Origin: Blakeslea trispora
Lineage: Eukaryota; Mucoromycota; Mucoromycetes; Mucorales; Choanephoraceae
Assembly: GCA_025331445.1 (NCBI GenBank)
Contig: JAIWNE010000034.1
Span: forward strand, 1 to 64,000
Direction: 5' to 3'
Length of the DNA stretch: 64,000 nucleotides
Made by a program: the position numbers and the translations under genes
Part shown: positions 34,426 to 45,888 of the stretch, piece after piece
How positions within the stretch are numbered: the first letter of the stretch is position 1
Layout: every line of letters starts with the position of its first letter
The notes under the pieces: model-generated
What the model was told of the DNA's origin: nothing
The model's input: only the letters and a program-made list of their open reading frames with translations
The model's database searches: none

Positions 34426-37400
34426 ATGTCCAACAACAACAACAACAACAACAGCAACAACAACACCAAGAAGGCTAATGATGCTCATCGCGTCAACAAC
34501 GACCCTAGTAGTCATCGTGCCCCTGTCACTACTAGCATCGACTACTCTCTTGATGAGTTTCCTCCTTTGCCTCCTGCTTCTCCTCGTCGCGATCCTATCG
34601 CTGCCACGAACATCAGAAACAGTGGTAATCCTTATGGACAAGAAAAGCCCAGCGAGTCCATGGATATTGACACATATACTGGCAATGCCCTGTCATCTCA
34701 CGATGTCGCAGGAAGAACTTCCCCTCCGTCTGTCGAGGATGAAATGTTTGAAGATCTCGGTGACGATGATCTGATAACTGAGAAGTCTTTCAGAGAGACT
34801 ATCTCTGATTTAAAAAAGAAGTTGACAAAGCTTTCTTTCGTTCTAGCTAACGCTAAGAAAAGCTCAGACATTGATCGCTTGAGAGCTGAAAAGGATTTCG
34901 TTAAGCAACGTTATCTGCAAGCCCTTGAAGATTTTAAGGATCTTTTTGGGGACAATGAATCTACAATGTCGGCATTGACTCCCTCTACTGGAAGCAATGT
35001 TCCTGTGAACCCTGTCGTTCATCAAACAATGAGTTTAGTTCCCTCTAATCTCCCATACTTTCAGTGGACTGGCTTCATCACTGATACCAGTCGTCAGTCT
35101 TACAAAACACCTAAAAAGTGTTTTAATGCATTTGAAAATGTATTGAATTCCCACTCTTTGTCTGTGGAGGCCAATTGGCAAAGACTTCTTCTCGTTTCGG
35201 CCCCCGATAATCTTATCGAGTGGGTTAAAGACTACTCACAGTCTCATCCCAACACATCCTGGAGTGCAATCAAAAATGCTATAGCAATCAAATTTGGGAC
35301 CAGTCCTGAAAGATTGCGACAATTAGCCACGGACAGACTTTATCGTCTTGAGTTTCGTAGATACGAGACAATGTCACAATACGTGGCAAGATTCCGTGAA
35401 ATTGCTCAAGAAGCGATGATCACTGAAGAAAGTATGTTGAAGCATTGTATCATGCAACCAGTTCCTCGAGAATATCACATAGAGGTATTGAGAACTATAA
35501 AGATCACCAAAGATCCTAATGCTCAGTCATTGGACTTTACCATCCAAGCGTTGCTGGATGCGTATGATATCCTCAACGACCTTGACGTCAAAAAGAAGTT
35601 GCCTACTTCTCATAAAATAGTGCACTCCAAAAAGGCTCAGCCTTCCACACCTTACTCTTCCTCTCGTCCGAGCAAATTCCGCTCTGAAGCCTCTTCCTCT
35701 CGCCATAAGCCTAGTCCTTATTGCAGCTATCATAACTCTCACGAGCATGATACCGCTGATTGCCGAGCAAAACAAAAGAGAGCTGAACGAAAGCTGCATT
35801 TCCAGCAGTTCAAATCTAAAGGTAAGAAACGTACATGTTTCACCTGCAAAGGCCCATGGAAGCATGGTCATGTCTGCAAAGGCATGAGTAAAGGTAAACC
35901 CTCCAAGACCTCCAACAACAAAGACCCTGTGCCAAGACCTACTCAATCGGATGATGAAGGGGATGTCTTCATGGATGAAGGCTCCTCTGATAATGAAGAC
36001 CACAATCTTCAATTCGCTGCCGCTGACTTTGACCCCAAGGGCAAAGGCAAAGCTGACTGTAAGTACACTGTCACCACAGATGACTACTTTGCACAATCGC
36101 CAAAAGACCTGTTAGCTGATAAGTTTATATATCTTCCGTTGTCAATAGAGAATGTGAAAACTTGGGCATTGCTAGATTCAGGCTGCTCTTTTTCTTCTAT
36201 CTCTCCTTCTCTGGCAAAACACTTGAATTTAGAAATAAATAAAAGTAGAGGAAATATTAAACTTATCAATAGCAACACGGTTAAACGTCTAGGACATACG
36301 TCAGACAAATTAGAGGTCACATACAATTCCAAAACAATTCATTCACGGTTTGAAGTATTTAATCTGTTTAATAACATACATGTGTGCATTGGCATGGATT
36401 TGATATATCTTTTGGGTATTGAAATCTCCAATATCGCCATGGATTGGGAAAACAAGGTTGGTCCTGTTCTACCTCCTATTGATCCAAACCCATCTACACC
36501 CAACAATGATCCTTTTGGTACACAGACCGAGCGTAAGCAAATGATGGATCAAATCGAACCATTTATACAAGCCAACAGAAATATCCCTGTTGCAAACTAC
36601 TGTAACATACCAGGAAGTGAAATACGCCTTCCTCTGAAAAAGGGTATTACATCAGCTTATCGTAGACAATATGCAATCAAAGAATGTCATTTAGAAGCTG
36701 TTGAAAAACAAGTACAAGAATGGATTTCGGGCAATGTCATTGAACGCGCACCTCCAAACAATCCTTTCAATTCCAGTTTACTCACTGTGTTAAAGCGATC
36801 CCCTGTAACAGGTGAATTAGATCCAAAAAAGGTACGTACTGTACTTGATTGTCGTCTTGTAAATCAAAGCCTTGATCCCGCACAAATGGATAAATTTCCA
36901 TTACCCTTGATCAGCACTTTGCATCGTAAATTGAGCAAATTCTCGCTCTTCACTACCATCGATCTTAGTGCATGCTTTCACAGTTTTCGCATCCGTCGAT
37001 GTGATAGACCTGTTACTTCATTCACGGCTCCTAGCGGCCTGCAATATCAATTCAAACGAGCTCCATTTGGATTGCTCAACGTATCCTCAGTGGTACAACG
37101 AAGCATCACCAGTCTCTTTGCTGACTTGGATTATTGTGTTCATTACATTGACGACATCTACGTTGCTACCGATGATAGTATCGACAACCATGTTCGTTGT
37201 CTACAAACAGTCTTATCTCGACTCACTCGATCCAATCTTCGCATCAATCATGAAAAACTCAATCTCATGCAGAAATCAATCTTTGTTCTAGGATTTCGAC
37301 TTTCTCATGATGCACTTACTCTGGATATGCGCAAGGTTACCAACGTATTATCTTGGCCTGAAACGGTCCAAAACTCGAAAGAGTTAGGTCATCGACTTGG

Positions 37401-39552
37401 TGTGATCAATTACTTTCGTGAGCATGTACCTCGCATTTCCACCTTGATGGCTCCTCTGAACAAACTCAAAAATCATCCCAATATCAAGGAAGTATGGACT
37501 GCAGAGCATTCCAAAGCTATGCGTACATTGCAGCTCGTACTTGCTGATACTCCTGTACTCAGTTGTCCTAACCTCAAATATCCTTTGCATCTCGTGACGG
37601 ATGCTAGTGCTTACGGTATTGGTGGTTGTTTGTATCAGGTAATCGATAACCATATTCGTTATATCGGCTTTGTTGCACGCACTTTATCAAAAGCAGAGCG
37701 CAACTATGGATCCTCTCGACGTGAGATCCTAGCGTTTCTCTATTGCACTACCAAGTGGAAACAGTGGTTGTCTGGTCAACGCTTTCATTACTATACCGAT
37801 AACAAAGGTATACTGTATCTGCACTCTCAACCAAAAATCAATCGAATCATTGAAAATTACTACGAGATGATCTACGAGTTTGACTTTGACATCACCTTCT
37901 GTGCCGGAGTACGCAACATCTTGGCTGATCACTTATCGCGTTTGCTTTATCCAGACGACGCTGATCAAACGCTGGAGAGGGGTGAGCAAGTAATTGATAC
38001 GCAAGTTGAGACGAAAGCAGCCTCCAAAACAGCAAAAGAAAACCGTGACAATTCGCCTCACGTAACCTCAGAAACAAATTCTGAAAACAGTAACACAATG
38101 GATAAAATTACCTCACAAATGGAAATGACAAAATTGAATAACGTTACTGACCAAATCATTGCTGCTAGTCGTATAGACAAATACACGCAACCTCAAAATG
38201 AAGAGGAAAAACAAAATATCATTTCGCAATGTCATCTTGCTGGACACTATGGAATCAACAGTGTCGAACGAATGATAAAACAAGAACATGGCATGAACTG
38301 GAAACACTTGCGCGAAGATGTAACAAAATACATCAAGAATTGTACAAAGTGCGCTCGATTCAATCTAGCAAAACATGTTTTCCACCCTCCAAAGAGTGAT
38401 GCGCCCAACAATACATGGGACAAAGTCGCTATTGATCTAGGCACATTCGATGTTACAACTCCTAGAGGTAATAACTACCTATTAGTGTGCGTTGACATCT
38501 TTAGTAGGTTTGTGATTCTCAGAGCAATCAAATCCAAAACAGCCCTAGATGTTGCCAAGGAGTTGATACAGATATTTTCCATCATGGGATATCCTAAAGT
38601 ACTTCAACATGACAGAGGACTAGAATTCTATAACGAATTGATCAAAAGTCTACGTCAACATATGGGCATTGAATCTGCTCTCTCATTACCTTACACTCCA
38701 GCTGGCAACTTGGAAACTCATGTAAAGACTGCTAAATCTATCATCCTCAAAATGCTGGATGGATATGAAGAATCATGGGATTTGTATGTCGAAGGTACCA
38801 TGTATCTGATGAACCAACATATATCAAGACTACACAATCATACTCCATTCCAAGTGATGTTCAATCGCCAAGCAAATGATCTCAAAGATTATACAAAAGC
38901 TCTATCGAAAATGAATATCTCTGACGATATGATAGACACAGATAAGTTAAAGAAAGAAATCGAAAGATTCAATAACTATACCATTCCTGAAATTAGGAAT
39001 CAGATCATTAAGACTCAAGAAAAAGATAATGAGCACTTTGAAAGAAAGCATCGGATACTCAAAGATCCATTTCCCATAGGCGCTAAAGTTATGATCAAAA
39101 ACATAGAAAACAAGCGTCGGAAAACAGATGCCAAGTATGAAGGTCCATTTTATGTACATGGTTATACAACCAATGGAAGCTACATCTTGACCGATCGCAC
39201 AGGCTCCATTCTATCCAGAAACATCCCTACTTCGCAAATTAAATTAATCGCAAATGAAACGAACAAGTCTGATGAAAACAAAGACATTTATGAAGTTCAA
39301 GCCGTGATCAATCACAGGGAAGTAGAACCAAATGGTATCGAGTATTTAACTACTTGGGTAGGATATCCGGACGAGCAAACATGGCAAAAGCCCGAAGACT
39401 TTGACAGTCCAGAAACTATTAAAGAGTACTGGAAACGACGTAACGCTAACATGCCTACCAAGTCTGGTCAAGTCAAAAGAATCAAAGGATCACGCAAGCG
39501 CAAGACTCCTTTCAAGGAATCGGACGTCAACAAGAAGTCCAGATCAAACTAG
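34426..39552 (+). CDS. Gag-Pol polyprotein with chromodomain
   Basis: A single frame of 1708 residues carries gag and pol without frameshift, as in Tf1/sushi-type elements. After an Asn-rich start comes gag. A zinc knuckle CFTCKGPWKHGHVC (spacing CX2CX5HX3C, slightly unusual) lies near residue 470 and the aspartic protease (WALLDSGCSFSSIS) near 584. Reverse transcriptase has TTIDLSACFHSFRI and YIDDIYVATDD near 908. RNase H is marked by VTDASAYGIGG near 1058. Integrase has an HHCC finger (HLAGHYG ... CTKC) and a DDE core with IDLGTFD, HDRGLEF and GNLETHVK. A C-terminal chromodomain (YLTTWVGYPDEQTWQKPEDF, near 1640) should steer integration to chosen chromatin. All catalytic motifs look intact. 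Confidence 0.95.
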   Translation: MSNNNNNNNSNNNTKKANDAHRVNNDPSSHRAPVTTSIDYSLDEFPPLPPASPRRDPIAATNIRNSGNPYGQEKPSESMDIDTYTGNALSSHDVAGRTSPPSVEDEMFEDLGDDDLITEKSFRETISDLKKKLTKLSFVLANAKKSSDIDRLRAEKDFVKQRYLQALEDFKDLFGDNESTMSALTPSTGSNVPVNPVVHQTMSLVPSNLPYFQWTGFITDTSRQSYKTPKKCFNAFENVLNSHSLSVEANWQRLLLVSAPDNLIEWVKDYSQSHPNTSWSAIKNAIAIKFGTSPERLRQLATDRLYRLEFRRYETMSQYVARFREIAQEAMITEESMLKHCIMQPVPREYHIEVLRTIKITKDPNAQSLDFTIQALLDAYDILNDLDVKKKLPTSHKIVHSKKAQPSTPYSSSRPSKFRSEASSSRHKPSPYCSYHNSHEHDTADCRAKQKRAERKLHFQQFKSKGKKRTCFTCKGPWKHGHVCKGMSKGKPSKTSNNKDPVPRPTQSDDEGDVFMDEGSSDNEDHNLQFAAADFDPKGKGKADCKYTVTTDDYFAQSPKDLLADKFIYLPLSIENVKTWALLDSGCSFSSISPSLAKHLNLEINKSRGNIKLINSNTVKRLGHTSDKLEVTYNSKTIHSRFEVFNLFNNIHVCIGMDLIYLLGIEISNIAMDWENKVGPVLPPIDPNPSTPNNDPFGTQTERKQMMDQIEPFIQANRNIPVANYCNIPGSEIRLPLKKGITSAYRRQYAIKECHLEAVEKQVQEWISGNVIERAPPNNPFNSSLLTVLKRSPVTGELDPKKVRTVLDCRLVNQSLDPAQMDKFPLPLISTLHRKLSKFSLFTTIDLSACFHSFRIRRCDRPVTSFTAPSGLQYQFKRAPFGLLNVSSVVQRSITSLFADLDYCVHYIDDIYVATDDSIDNHVRCLQTVLSRLTRSNLRINHEKLNLMQKSIFVLGFRLSHDALTLDMRKVTNVLSWPETVQNSKELGHRLGVINYFREHVPRISTLMAPLNKLKNHPNIKEVWTAEHSKAMRTLQLVLADTPVLSCPNLKYPLHLVTDASAYGIGGCLYQVIDNHIRYIGFVARTLSKAERNYGSSRREILAFLYCTTKWKQWLSGQRFHYYTDNKGILYLHSQPKINRIIENYYEMIYEFDFDITFCAGVRNILADHLSRLLYPDDADQTLERGEQVIDTQVETKAASKTAKENRDNSPHVTSETNSENSNTMDKITSQMEMTKLNNVTDQIIAASRIDKYTQPQNEEEKQNIISQCHLAGHYGINSVERMIKQEHGMNWKHLREDVTKYIKNCTKCARFNLAKHVFHPPKSDAPNNTWDKVAIDLGTFDVTTPRGNNYLLVCVDIFSRFVILRAIKSKTALDVAKELIQIFSIMGYPKVLQHDRGLEFYNELIKSLRQHMGIESALSLPYTPAGNLETHVKTAKSIILKMLDGYEESWDLYVEGTMYLMNQHISRLHNHTPFQVMFNRQANDLKDYTKALSKMNISDDMIDTDKLKKEIERFNNYTIPEIRNQIIKTQEKDNEHFERKHRILKDPFPIGAKVMIKNIENKRRKTDAKYEGPFYVHGYTTNGSYILTDRTGSILSRNIPTSQIKLIANETNKSDENKDIYEVQAVINHREVEPNGIEYLTTWVGYPDEQTWQKPEDFDSPETIKEYWKRRNANMPTKSGQVKRIKGSRKRKTPFKESDVNKKSRSN

Positions 39553-39836
39553 ACATCTGTGAATTAAGCGCAATCAGTATGGAGAACCTTTTTTACCCAG
39601 CTTCATCTTTTTTCCTCACGAAAGGTTTTTGATGAAATGGTTTTTTTAATGGGCAATTCCAACGTACATACATGCAAAGAACAAAGCATACAATTTAACA
39701 ACTATCTAATTCGCATAAGCATTCACATATTATTCAAGAGCGATTTATCTGACTTCAAGAATCCAACACTCAATCAAGGTCCATCTAAATGTTATTCAAA
39801 TCTTAACTAAACGGTTTTTAAGGTGGTCCAGGGTGA

Positions 39837-39998
39837 TGATGTATCGTAAGCTAGATGCATCATTAAATCAAGACATTTATTCAAGACACAATCCTACTTT
39901 GTGTCACCAAGCTCAATTTATATTGACAATCTCATTCTACACTGAATAAAACCCTCTCTTAATCTTGTTTAACTCATCTTGACTTAACAGATAAATTA
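39837..39998 (+). repeat. Right LTR
   Basis: 162 bp, identical by eye to the left LTR. It is preceded by a modestly purine-rich stretch (AAGGTGGTCCAGGGTGA) that may serve as the plus-strand primer. Confidence 0.95.
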
Positions 39999-40210
39999 AG
40001 GGTGAAGGAGGTTTACTGAAAGCAGCTATACATAGAGATAAGTAGCTATCAAGCTATCAGAATAATGTATGAAATCAACAAGCTTGTGAAAGAAATTAAG
40101 AAAAAAAAAGATAAACTATGCTACAAGAGCCAATCAGATTACTCAGGTCACGTGACTTTTATCAAAATAAATGACTATTTATTCAACATTGTGAAACAAC
40201 AGTCATACAG

Positions 40211-40283
40211 GGTGTCGTAGCGTAATGGATAACGCATTAGACTTCGAATCTAAAGATTGTGGGTTCGAGTCCCATCGACATCG
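40211..40283 (+). tRNA. tRNA-Arg (anticodon UCG)
   Basis: A 73-nt cloverleaf without intron. The acceptor arm GGTGTCG pairs with CGACATC, the D stem is GCG/CGC, and the anticodon stem is TTAGA/TCTAA with loop CTTCGAA (anticodon TCG). The T arm is GTGGG-TTCGAGT-CCCAT. A T-rich Pol III terminator (CTTTTT) follows at about 40293. Confidence 0.95.
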
Positions 40284-40948
40284 GCACCAATTATCTTTTT
40301 AATTTTTAGTGTTTTTATTTTTGCAACCTGGAATTAAGCCAGTGTTGGACTTGTTGTGAACATTTAGAATCTATATACTGATTACGAAATAAATGATACA
40401 AAGTATTATTATACATACTATATCTGGACATAGAGTCTAGAATAGAACTAGAGTAACTGTAATAGATCAATGTCTACTTCATCTATCTATCCTTTAGAGA
40501 TCGATTCTAATATGATGCTAACTTGAGAGACAAATTGGATCATATATCAAATAGACCAATTGGCTCTCGGGACTCAGGCCTTATCGATGTGGATAAACTA
40601 TTGATATCAGCTATACCGAATCAGAATTGATGTGACAATGAAAATGACAAGATGGTGCTAAAGAATTTATTAAAACAATTTTTTCTATCTTACCATCTCA
40701 GATCAGCTATGACCTGAGAGCTGAGTAGACTGAATATCTGAGACATGGTCAATGATATAGTGTTCCGTATCCTCGATATTAAAATAGATTCCCTGATCAT
40801 CTCTAGATGATAGAATCAGTTTATCCGACCTAAAAGATATAAATACCTAGATATTCCATAGCTATAAACGACATCTGATTTTTCGTTAATAAACCCATAC
40901 GAGTTCTAAAGGATTTCTTTGTTTCTTCCATTACCTTCACAACAGGAC

Positions 40949-41165
40949 TGTTACAGCACAAAGGATAGTTTTTGCAGTAACTTGAGAAAGAGAACAAATA
41001 GATATAACAGAGCAATCAGGCAGTAAGGTTATAAGTAATGAGCACCAGGTTTTAAGTCGTCCGACTAGAGATATAAGTAAAGTAAAGAGAATAAAGTAAT
41101 ATAAAAGAAGAGATGTAATAAATGAATACAATGATCTGTAATAAGTATCAAGGTAACTAATAACA
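40949..41165. repeat. Degenerate dispersed repeat, solo-LTR-like, copy 1
   Basis: It starts TGTTACAGCAC and includes GTAATGAGCACCA and AGAGATATAAGT, then AATACAATGAT. The same blocks occur in order at 52410-52600. The TGTTA start and roughly 200-bp size suggest an old solo LTR. No clear target duplication was found. Confidence 0.5.
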
Positions 41166-42470
41166 ATATGTGGAATTAGGTAGTGAATATGTCAAACTAC
41201 AACCAAGCGTAAAGTAAATAAGAGAGATAATAGTTGAGTTTATTAATAAGAGTAGATTAAAGAGTTTGTATACTATTCTAAAAGAAGTCATGTTGGACTT
41301 GTAATAATAATCCATACATGATGACTCATTCACTTGACTGTTTAAATTATTAGTTTGCATGTCTAATAGTTCTATTCATTATGGTATGGAAAGTCAGAGA
41401 AGGATTCAAATAAAGTTGTTGTGTAATAAGAGAACAAGAGGAGCTGTCAAATGAGTAAAATACCAAATAGGAAGTACAGAGTTGGATTCAAAGCAGCGAA
41501 AAGAATTCAGAAAATAATTGAGTACTAGGAAAATTTCTGTGCATAACAGCAGCAACTAGTAAAAGTAAAGAAAAATCAATATGAATACATGCTAAAAGAA
41601 TGGCATGATGAAGTCCAACTGTCTGCTTGCTCGCGATATCCATATATATATGGCCAGTATGTAACAATTAATAGCAGAACTATTAATAAACGTTTGCTTG
41701 AGTCTAGAGCGATTCTGAAGTTTGAAGATAAGGAAAAACACAAGGCACATACATGTCTACACCCTTTTCTTTTAAAGTCGAAATATTTTAAAGACTTCAA
41801 TTTGTAATGAAAGTTATACGCAGACACTTGAATATGTAAACATCACATGAAGTTGTATACTCCAGAGAGATGTCGCATTGGAATAGAGCCTTGAGGACTG
41901 GAACAAGCTGGGTGATTCATATCATAGCAGGTTTACACTTGTAAGTGTCATTGTGCATCTTTTCCGAATACTGTATAATCAAAGGTGGATTTGCTGCTTA
42001 AATTGTCTTGCTAATCTAGAAAAGGGAAATGATTAATGTAGTATAAGGACAATGAAGAGCTTTACCCGAATACTATACATGGTAAGGAGAATACAAGTGT
42101 TTTGGGACTATTCAAAGATGTGTTCGATTATAAGCCTAATACTGCATATATTATAAGGCTTTATACGGCAACTCTTCGTTATCCTATATTACACAAAATT
42201 GAGTCTTGCTATGTTTTTGAATGCAATTTATGTCTTTTCGGTTTGAATGTCAAGTCTTATCTCATAAGAACAAATAGACAATGAAACTTTGACTTCTTTT
42301 TGCTGTTAAACTTTTTGACAGCATAATGTTGTGGATTTACAAGATGGTAAAATCTTTCTTTACAATGCCTTCCCCCCTCTGTCTCTCTTTCTTTTTTTTT
42401 GATTCGTTTTCCTTCTCAATCATCTAAAAGCAATTTCTTTTTATTATCATTCGCCAAGTAAGAAATATGT
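41166..42470. other. Spacer without recognised genes
   Basis: A 72-codon plus-strand frame at 41589-41807 (MLKEWHDEVQLSACSRYPYI) stands out slightly but has no known motif and no start context. The rest is AT-rich. Confidence 0.3.
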
Positions 42471-43989
42471 TTAATTTGCAAAGTCTTCGTACTCATCCAT
42501 CACATTCATTGATTCAAAGTCTAAGTTTTGATAAGCGGTATTAGGTTGATCCAAACGTGCTTCGGGCTCATACAGACAAGAGTATTCAGGCTTATGGTCA
42601 GGCATTGCACCAGGAGTGTAGTTGTAATTATAAGTCTGCTCGTGTAATTCCCAAACACCGCGACGGACAAATGGTTTATCTTCATTGGATACTGCAGCAA
42701 ATGTTTCACGGTCGATCTCTTGGGGATCACTTAAAACTTCTGATAGAGAAGCAGTAATCTCCACAAAAATGGTATATGAACGCATATCGTTCACAATACA
42801 GCGCATCCAGCCTCTAAGCTTCTGTCCCGCATTTACAGCCAAAGGCTCTTTAAACAAGAAACGTACTTGTTGCCAATGTGTACGCTCAGCGGCGGGACCT
42901 GTGGACATTTCAATTGTTGTTCCTAAATCTTCAAGGTTGGGTTGATCGTAAGGAGGAGGAGCAAACACAAGATCGAACCAGCCCGCAATACCGTGCATTA
43001 AACCTGTATATTGTGCTGGCCAACTGAAGGGAATTGTCATGTCTTGCAACTGATTCAATGTGACAGTTGAAAAGTCAACAGGATAGGTGTCAAAAAGAGA
43101 GGGTGTAGTGATCAAGCTACGAGGATCAAAATGTCCAACAACAGGCATACCAAACATCTCATCACGAGCTTCTTTGTAAAGTGGGCTAAAGTCAATTCCA
43201 TAAAAAGATGTTTGTTCCCAGAAGCGAGCCTTAGCCATTGTTTCACTCCATAATGTAGGATCTGTAAATGGCGCCAAGTAGATGTTGCCCTTTGAAGGAT
43301 ACAAAGCGCCACCTTCTTTCAAATAGTGATCTCTTGCATAAATGTAACTCTCAAGCTAACCTCTCATCTTTTGAATCAGCCAAGAGGAAAAATTATGTGG
43401 TAAAATAATTTCACTAGTATCGCTTACATACCATTCTTTCATGGAATAAAAGTACACCAATAGGTTCAGAGATGATAGTGTCGACCTTTGGTATAGGCAA
43501 ATTAGGATCCTCGATTTTAGCTAATTGAAAATAACGATTTAGATCTTATAATTTTCTTGATTGTATTTTGAGAACCTACCATTGATGACTTCGATCTTAT
43601 CCTTCAGAAAGGCATTCTTTCCGGTGTCAGCAGCGCTAACCAATCGCTTCATCTTATTGGCCATACCAGAAGCCTCTACAGCGTATACCTTTTTAGCGCC
43701 TGCTTGCACAGCAAAATAAGACAAGATGCCAGAGCCAGCACCTACATCCATAACAAGTTTATCTTTGAATGACTTGGGTCCGTTCAACAAGATGGATGAG
43801 CGATAAGTTGAAGTGCGTACTGTATCTTGCAACATGTTTTGCTAATTAACAAGAGAACATCAATACGCGTTCTTTTCTTTCTTTCTCTATACTGTAGCTA
43901 GTCTATTGTGTTACTTGATGTTGAAGCTGGGCATAATAACCGAAATACTGAGGGTCTCTGTGTTCGACACCGGGAACGTCAGAGCTCAT
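42471..43989 (-). CDS. Type I protein arginine methyltransferase, CARM1/PRMT4-like
   Basis: It would make asymmetric dimethylarginine on histones and RNA-binding proteins. Exons 43989-43915, 43841-43580, 43520-43432 and 43355-42471 give 436 residues in phase. The N-terminal [18 protein letters not shown] is the family entry helix. The SAM-binding motif I is [15 protein letters not shown] with YAVEAS after it, the double-E loop is [13 protein letters not shown], and the THW loop is [15 protein letters not shown]. The beta barrel ([32 protein letters not shown]) resembles CARM1 more than PRMT1. The N-terminal PH-like domain of animal CARM1 is absent. The start is the only in-frame ATG before the first intron. 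Confidence 0.88.
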
Positions 43990-45262
43990 TGTTTATGAAA
44001 GAAGAGAGAGTGTGTCTGGAATAAAGAAACAAACGATCTAGCATATTTTTTTTAAAAAAAACACTTTTAAGTGCCGATACGCGTTTTGGAAGAGAACACG
44101 ACAAATCGAAACGGAAAAACTGTATATTCGCGTCTTGTAATCAAGCTCTGTTCTCTCCCTCTGTGTGTTGTCATCAATTGATTATAGATCCCTTTTTGAA
44201 TTGCCCTTATTATTCAATCCCCTGATTTTTGATTGCTGCAATGGCTTAGCTTCAACGTGTCTCGTATTGTTTGCTACTGCATCTTGGTTCTCTTTCGCTT
44301 ATGACTATCACAGGGATTTGAGATCATTCTGAACCAAGAGGTGTGATAACTCCTACAGTTGTGAGCTCTGTGAATTATATGCAAAAGCCTGAGATAGGAT
44401 TTAAGTATGGATATTGGAGTAATCGATAATGGCTTTATTTGGGTTGATTCATACATCCAGTCTTAAAACCTTGACTTTCTTGTCTCATTCTTTTCGCTAT
44501 GATATTATTTTATTTCATTTAGTGCTGGTCCTGCCTTAAATGAACATTGCATTAAACTTGTCCAAATTGTTGAAGTATTTTGAGCATTAGCATACATATA
44601 ATGCAGAGAGCAAATATGCTGAAAGGAGGTGGGAAGGGATTAAATACTGGCCAAAGAAAAGAAGCAACTAAGCATACCCTGGTGCGTGATGGGTAGAGAG
44701 GTTGGCTGGGAGATTATCTGAATTGCCTGAGTTATAAGGAGGAGGAGAGTCTATAGCTTATCGAAATGGTACCTTTAAAGGGGACTTAAATAGTCCAATA
44801 AAAAGATAAGACAGCATACTGAGATTTGGAAGGAGAATGAGCAAAGATCGATAGGACGATAGTATAGTTAGAGCAAGAAGAATGTCTGACAAAGATAGAA
44901 CTGGATTATTCTTATTGTTTAAAGCATTTTCGCTGACTTTAAATAAAAATAAAGCAAATCGCATTTCCTAGGTGTCTAAGTGTCAAACAGACTGCACGCG
45001 CTTCATTCTGGATCATAGCCATTTAGGATACAGAGTTCGGTACAAGATGCCTTTCATCACTGCAAAATATCAGTATATGTATGAGTGTATCTTTGATAGC
45101 TTAACAGCTATTTTTTCCCCTGCTTATTTTCAATGAACAATTTCATTCTTTCCTGAATAATTTCCGGAAAGAGTTTACTTTTTTTTTTTAAAAAAAAAAG
45201 AGCGGCTGATAAGACCAAAAACTTTTCAACCTTTTTTTTTTATACATATTCAACATTTTATT
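43990..45262. promoter_or_regulatory. Divergent spacer between CARM1-like and NC2beta genes
   Basis: About 1.3 kb. A pyrimidine-rich tract with a TATACATA element lies just before the NC2beta start. No other gene was recognised. Confidence 0.4.
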
Positions 45263-45888
45263 ATGAGTGATAGTGAGCGTGCTGGAAATCCCGTCGATGA
45301 CGAGCTTTCTCTCCCTAAAGGTATGGATCTGATCACCCGATTCTCTTTAACTTTCAAAGAGAAAAAGCTACCGAAAAAGTCTCCTAATTGTATTATAGCT
45401 ACTGTACAGAAGCTCATCAATGAGATGATGCCAGACGACATTGTCTGCTCAAAAGATACTCGCGACTTATTGATAGACTGCTGTGTTGGTAAGAAGAAAA
45501 ATAAGCTAAAAGCCTCAGTAGATTGTTAATGGTTTTCTGTCTTTTCGTTCAGAATTCATTCACTTGATTGCTTCAGAGGCTAATGAAATATGTGAAAAAG
45601 AGACAAAAAAGACAATTGCTGGAGAACATGTCTTGAGTGCATTGAAAGAGCTCGGATTTGAAGATTATATGGAAGAAGTGGATGAAGTGTTTAAGGAGCA
45701 TAAAAAACAACAAAAGGTAAATGACAACAGATAAATTGGAGATCACAGTTATTAATTGTCTTTACTAGGACCGGGACAGAAAGAGTACTCGATTGGAAAA
45801 CAGAGGCATTTCTGAAGAAGAATTACTACGACAACAAGAATTACTCTTTGCTCAATCACGCATTAAATTTGAAGCACAACAGCAATAA
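45263..45888 (+). CDS. NCB2: NC2 beta / Dr1, TBP-associated repressor with histone fold
   Basis: NC2beta pairs with NC2alpha on TBP-bound DNA and blocks TFIIA/TFIIB entry. Exons 45263-45320, 45399-45488, 45553-45716 and 45769-45888 give 143 residues. The histone fold reads DDELSLPKATVQKLINEMMP, then DTRDLLIDCCVEFIHLIASE and ANEICEKETKKTIAGEHVL, closely following human Dr1. The later part DRKSTRLENRGISEEELLRQ matches the Dr1 region after the fold. Intron phases all agree. The tail ends in EAQQQQ. Confidence 0.93.

Larger units (their letters stand above)
34224..39998 (+). mobile_element. Full-length Ty3/gypsy chromovirus-type LTR retrotransposon
   Basis: Two 162-bp LTRs (34224-34385 and 39837-39998) read identically, each beginning TGATGTATCG and ending GATAAATTA. 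They flank one 1708-codon gag-pol frame. The host 5-mer AGGGT occurs on both sides (34219-34223 and 39999-40003), a target-site duplication of the length usual for Ty3/gypsy. Identical LTRs plus an unbroken frame point to a very recent insertion. The left LTR is 3 kb from the F-box gene, and the right LTR ends 212 bp before a tRNA-Arg gene. Confidence 0.95.

Noticed and set aside
34408..34641. Minus-strand ORF rich in Val and Ser over the start of gag
   Set aside because: It is the antisense of the Asn-codon repeat at the gag start and has no protein features.
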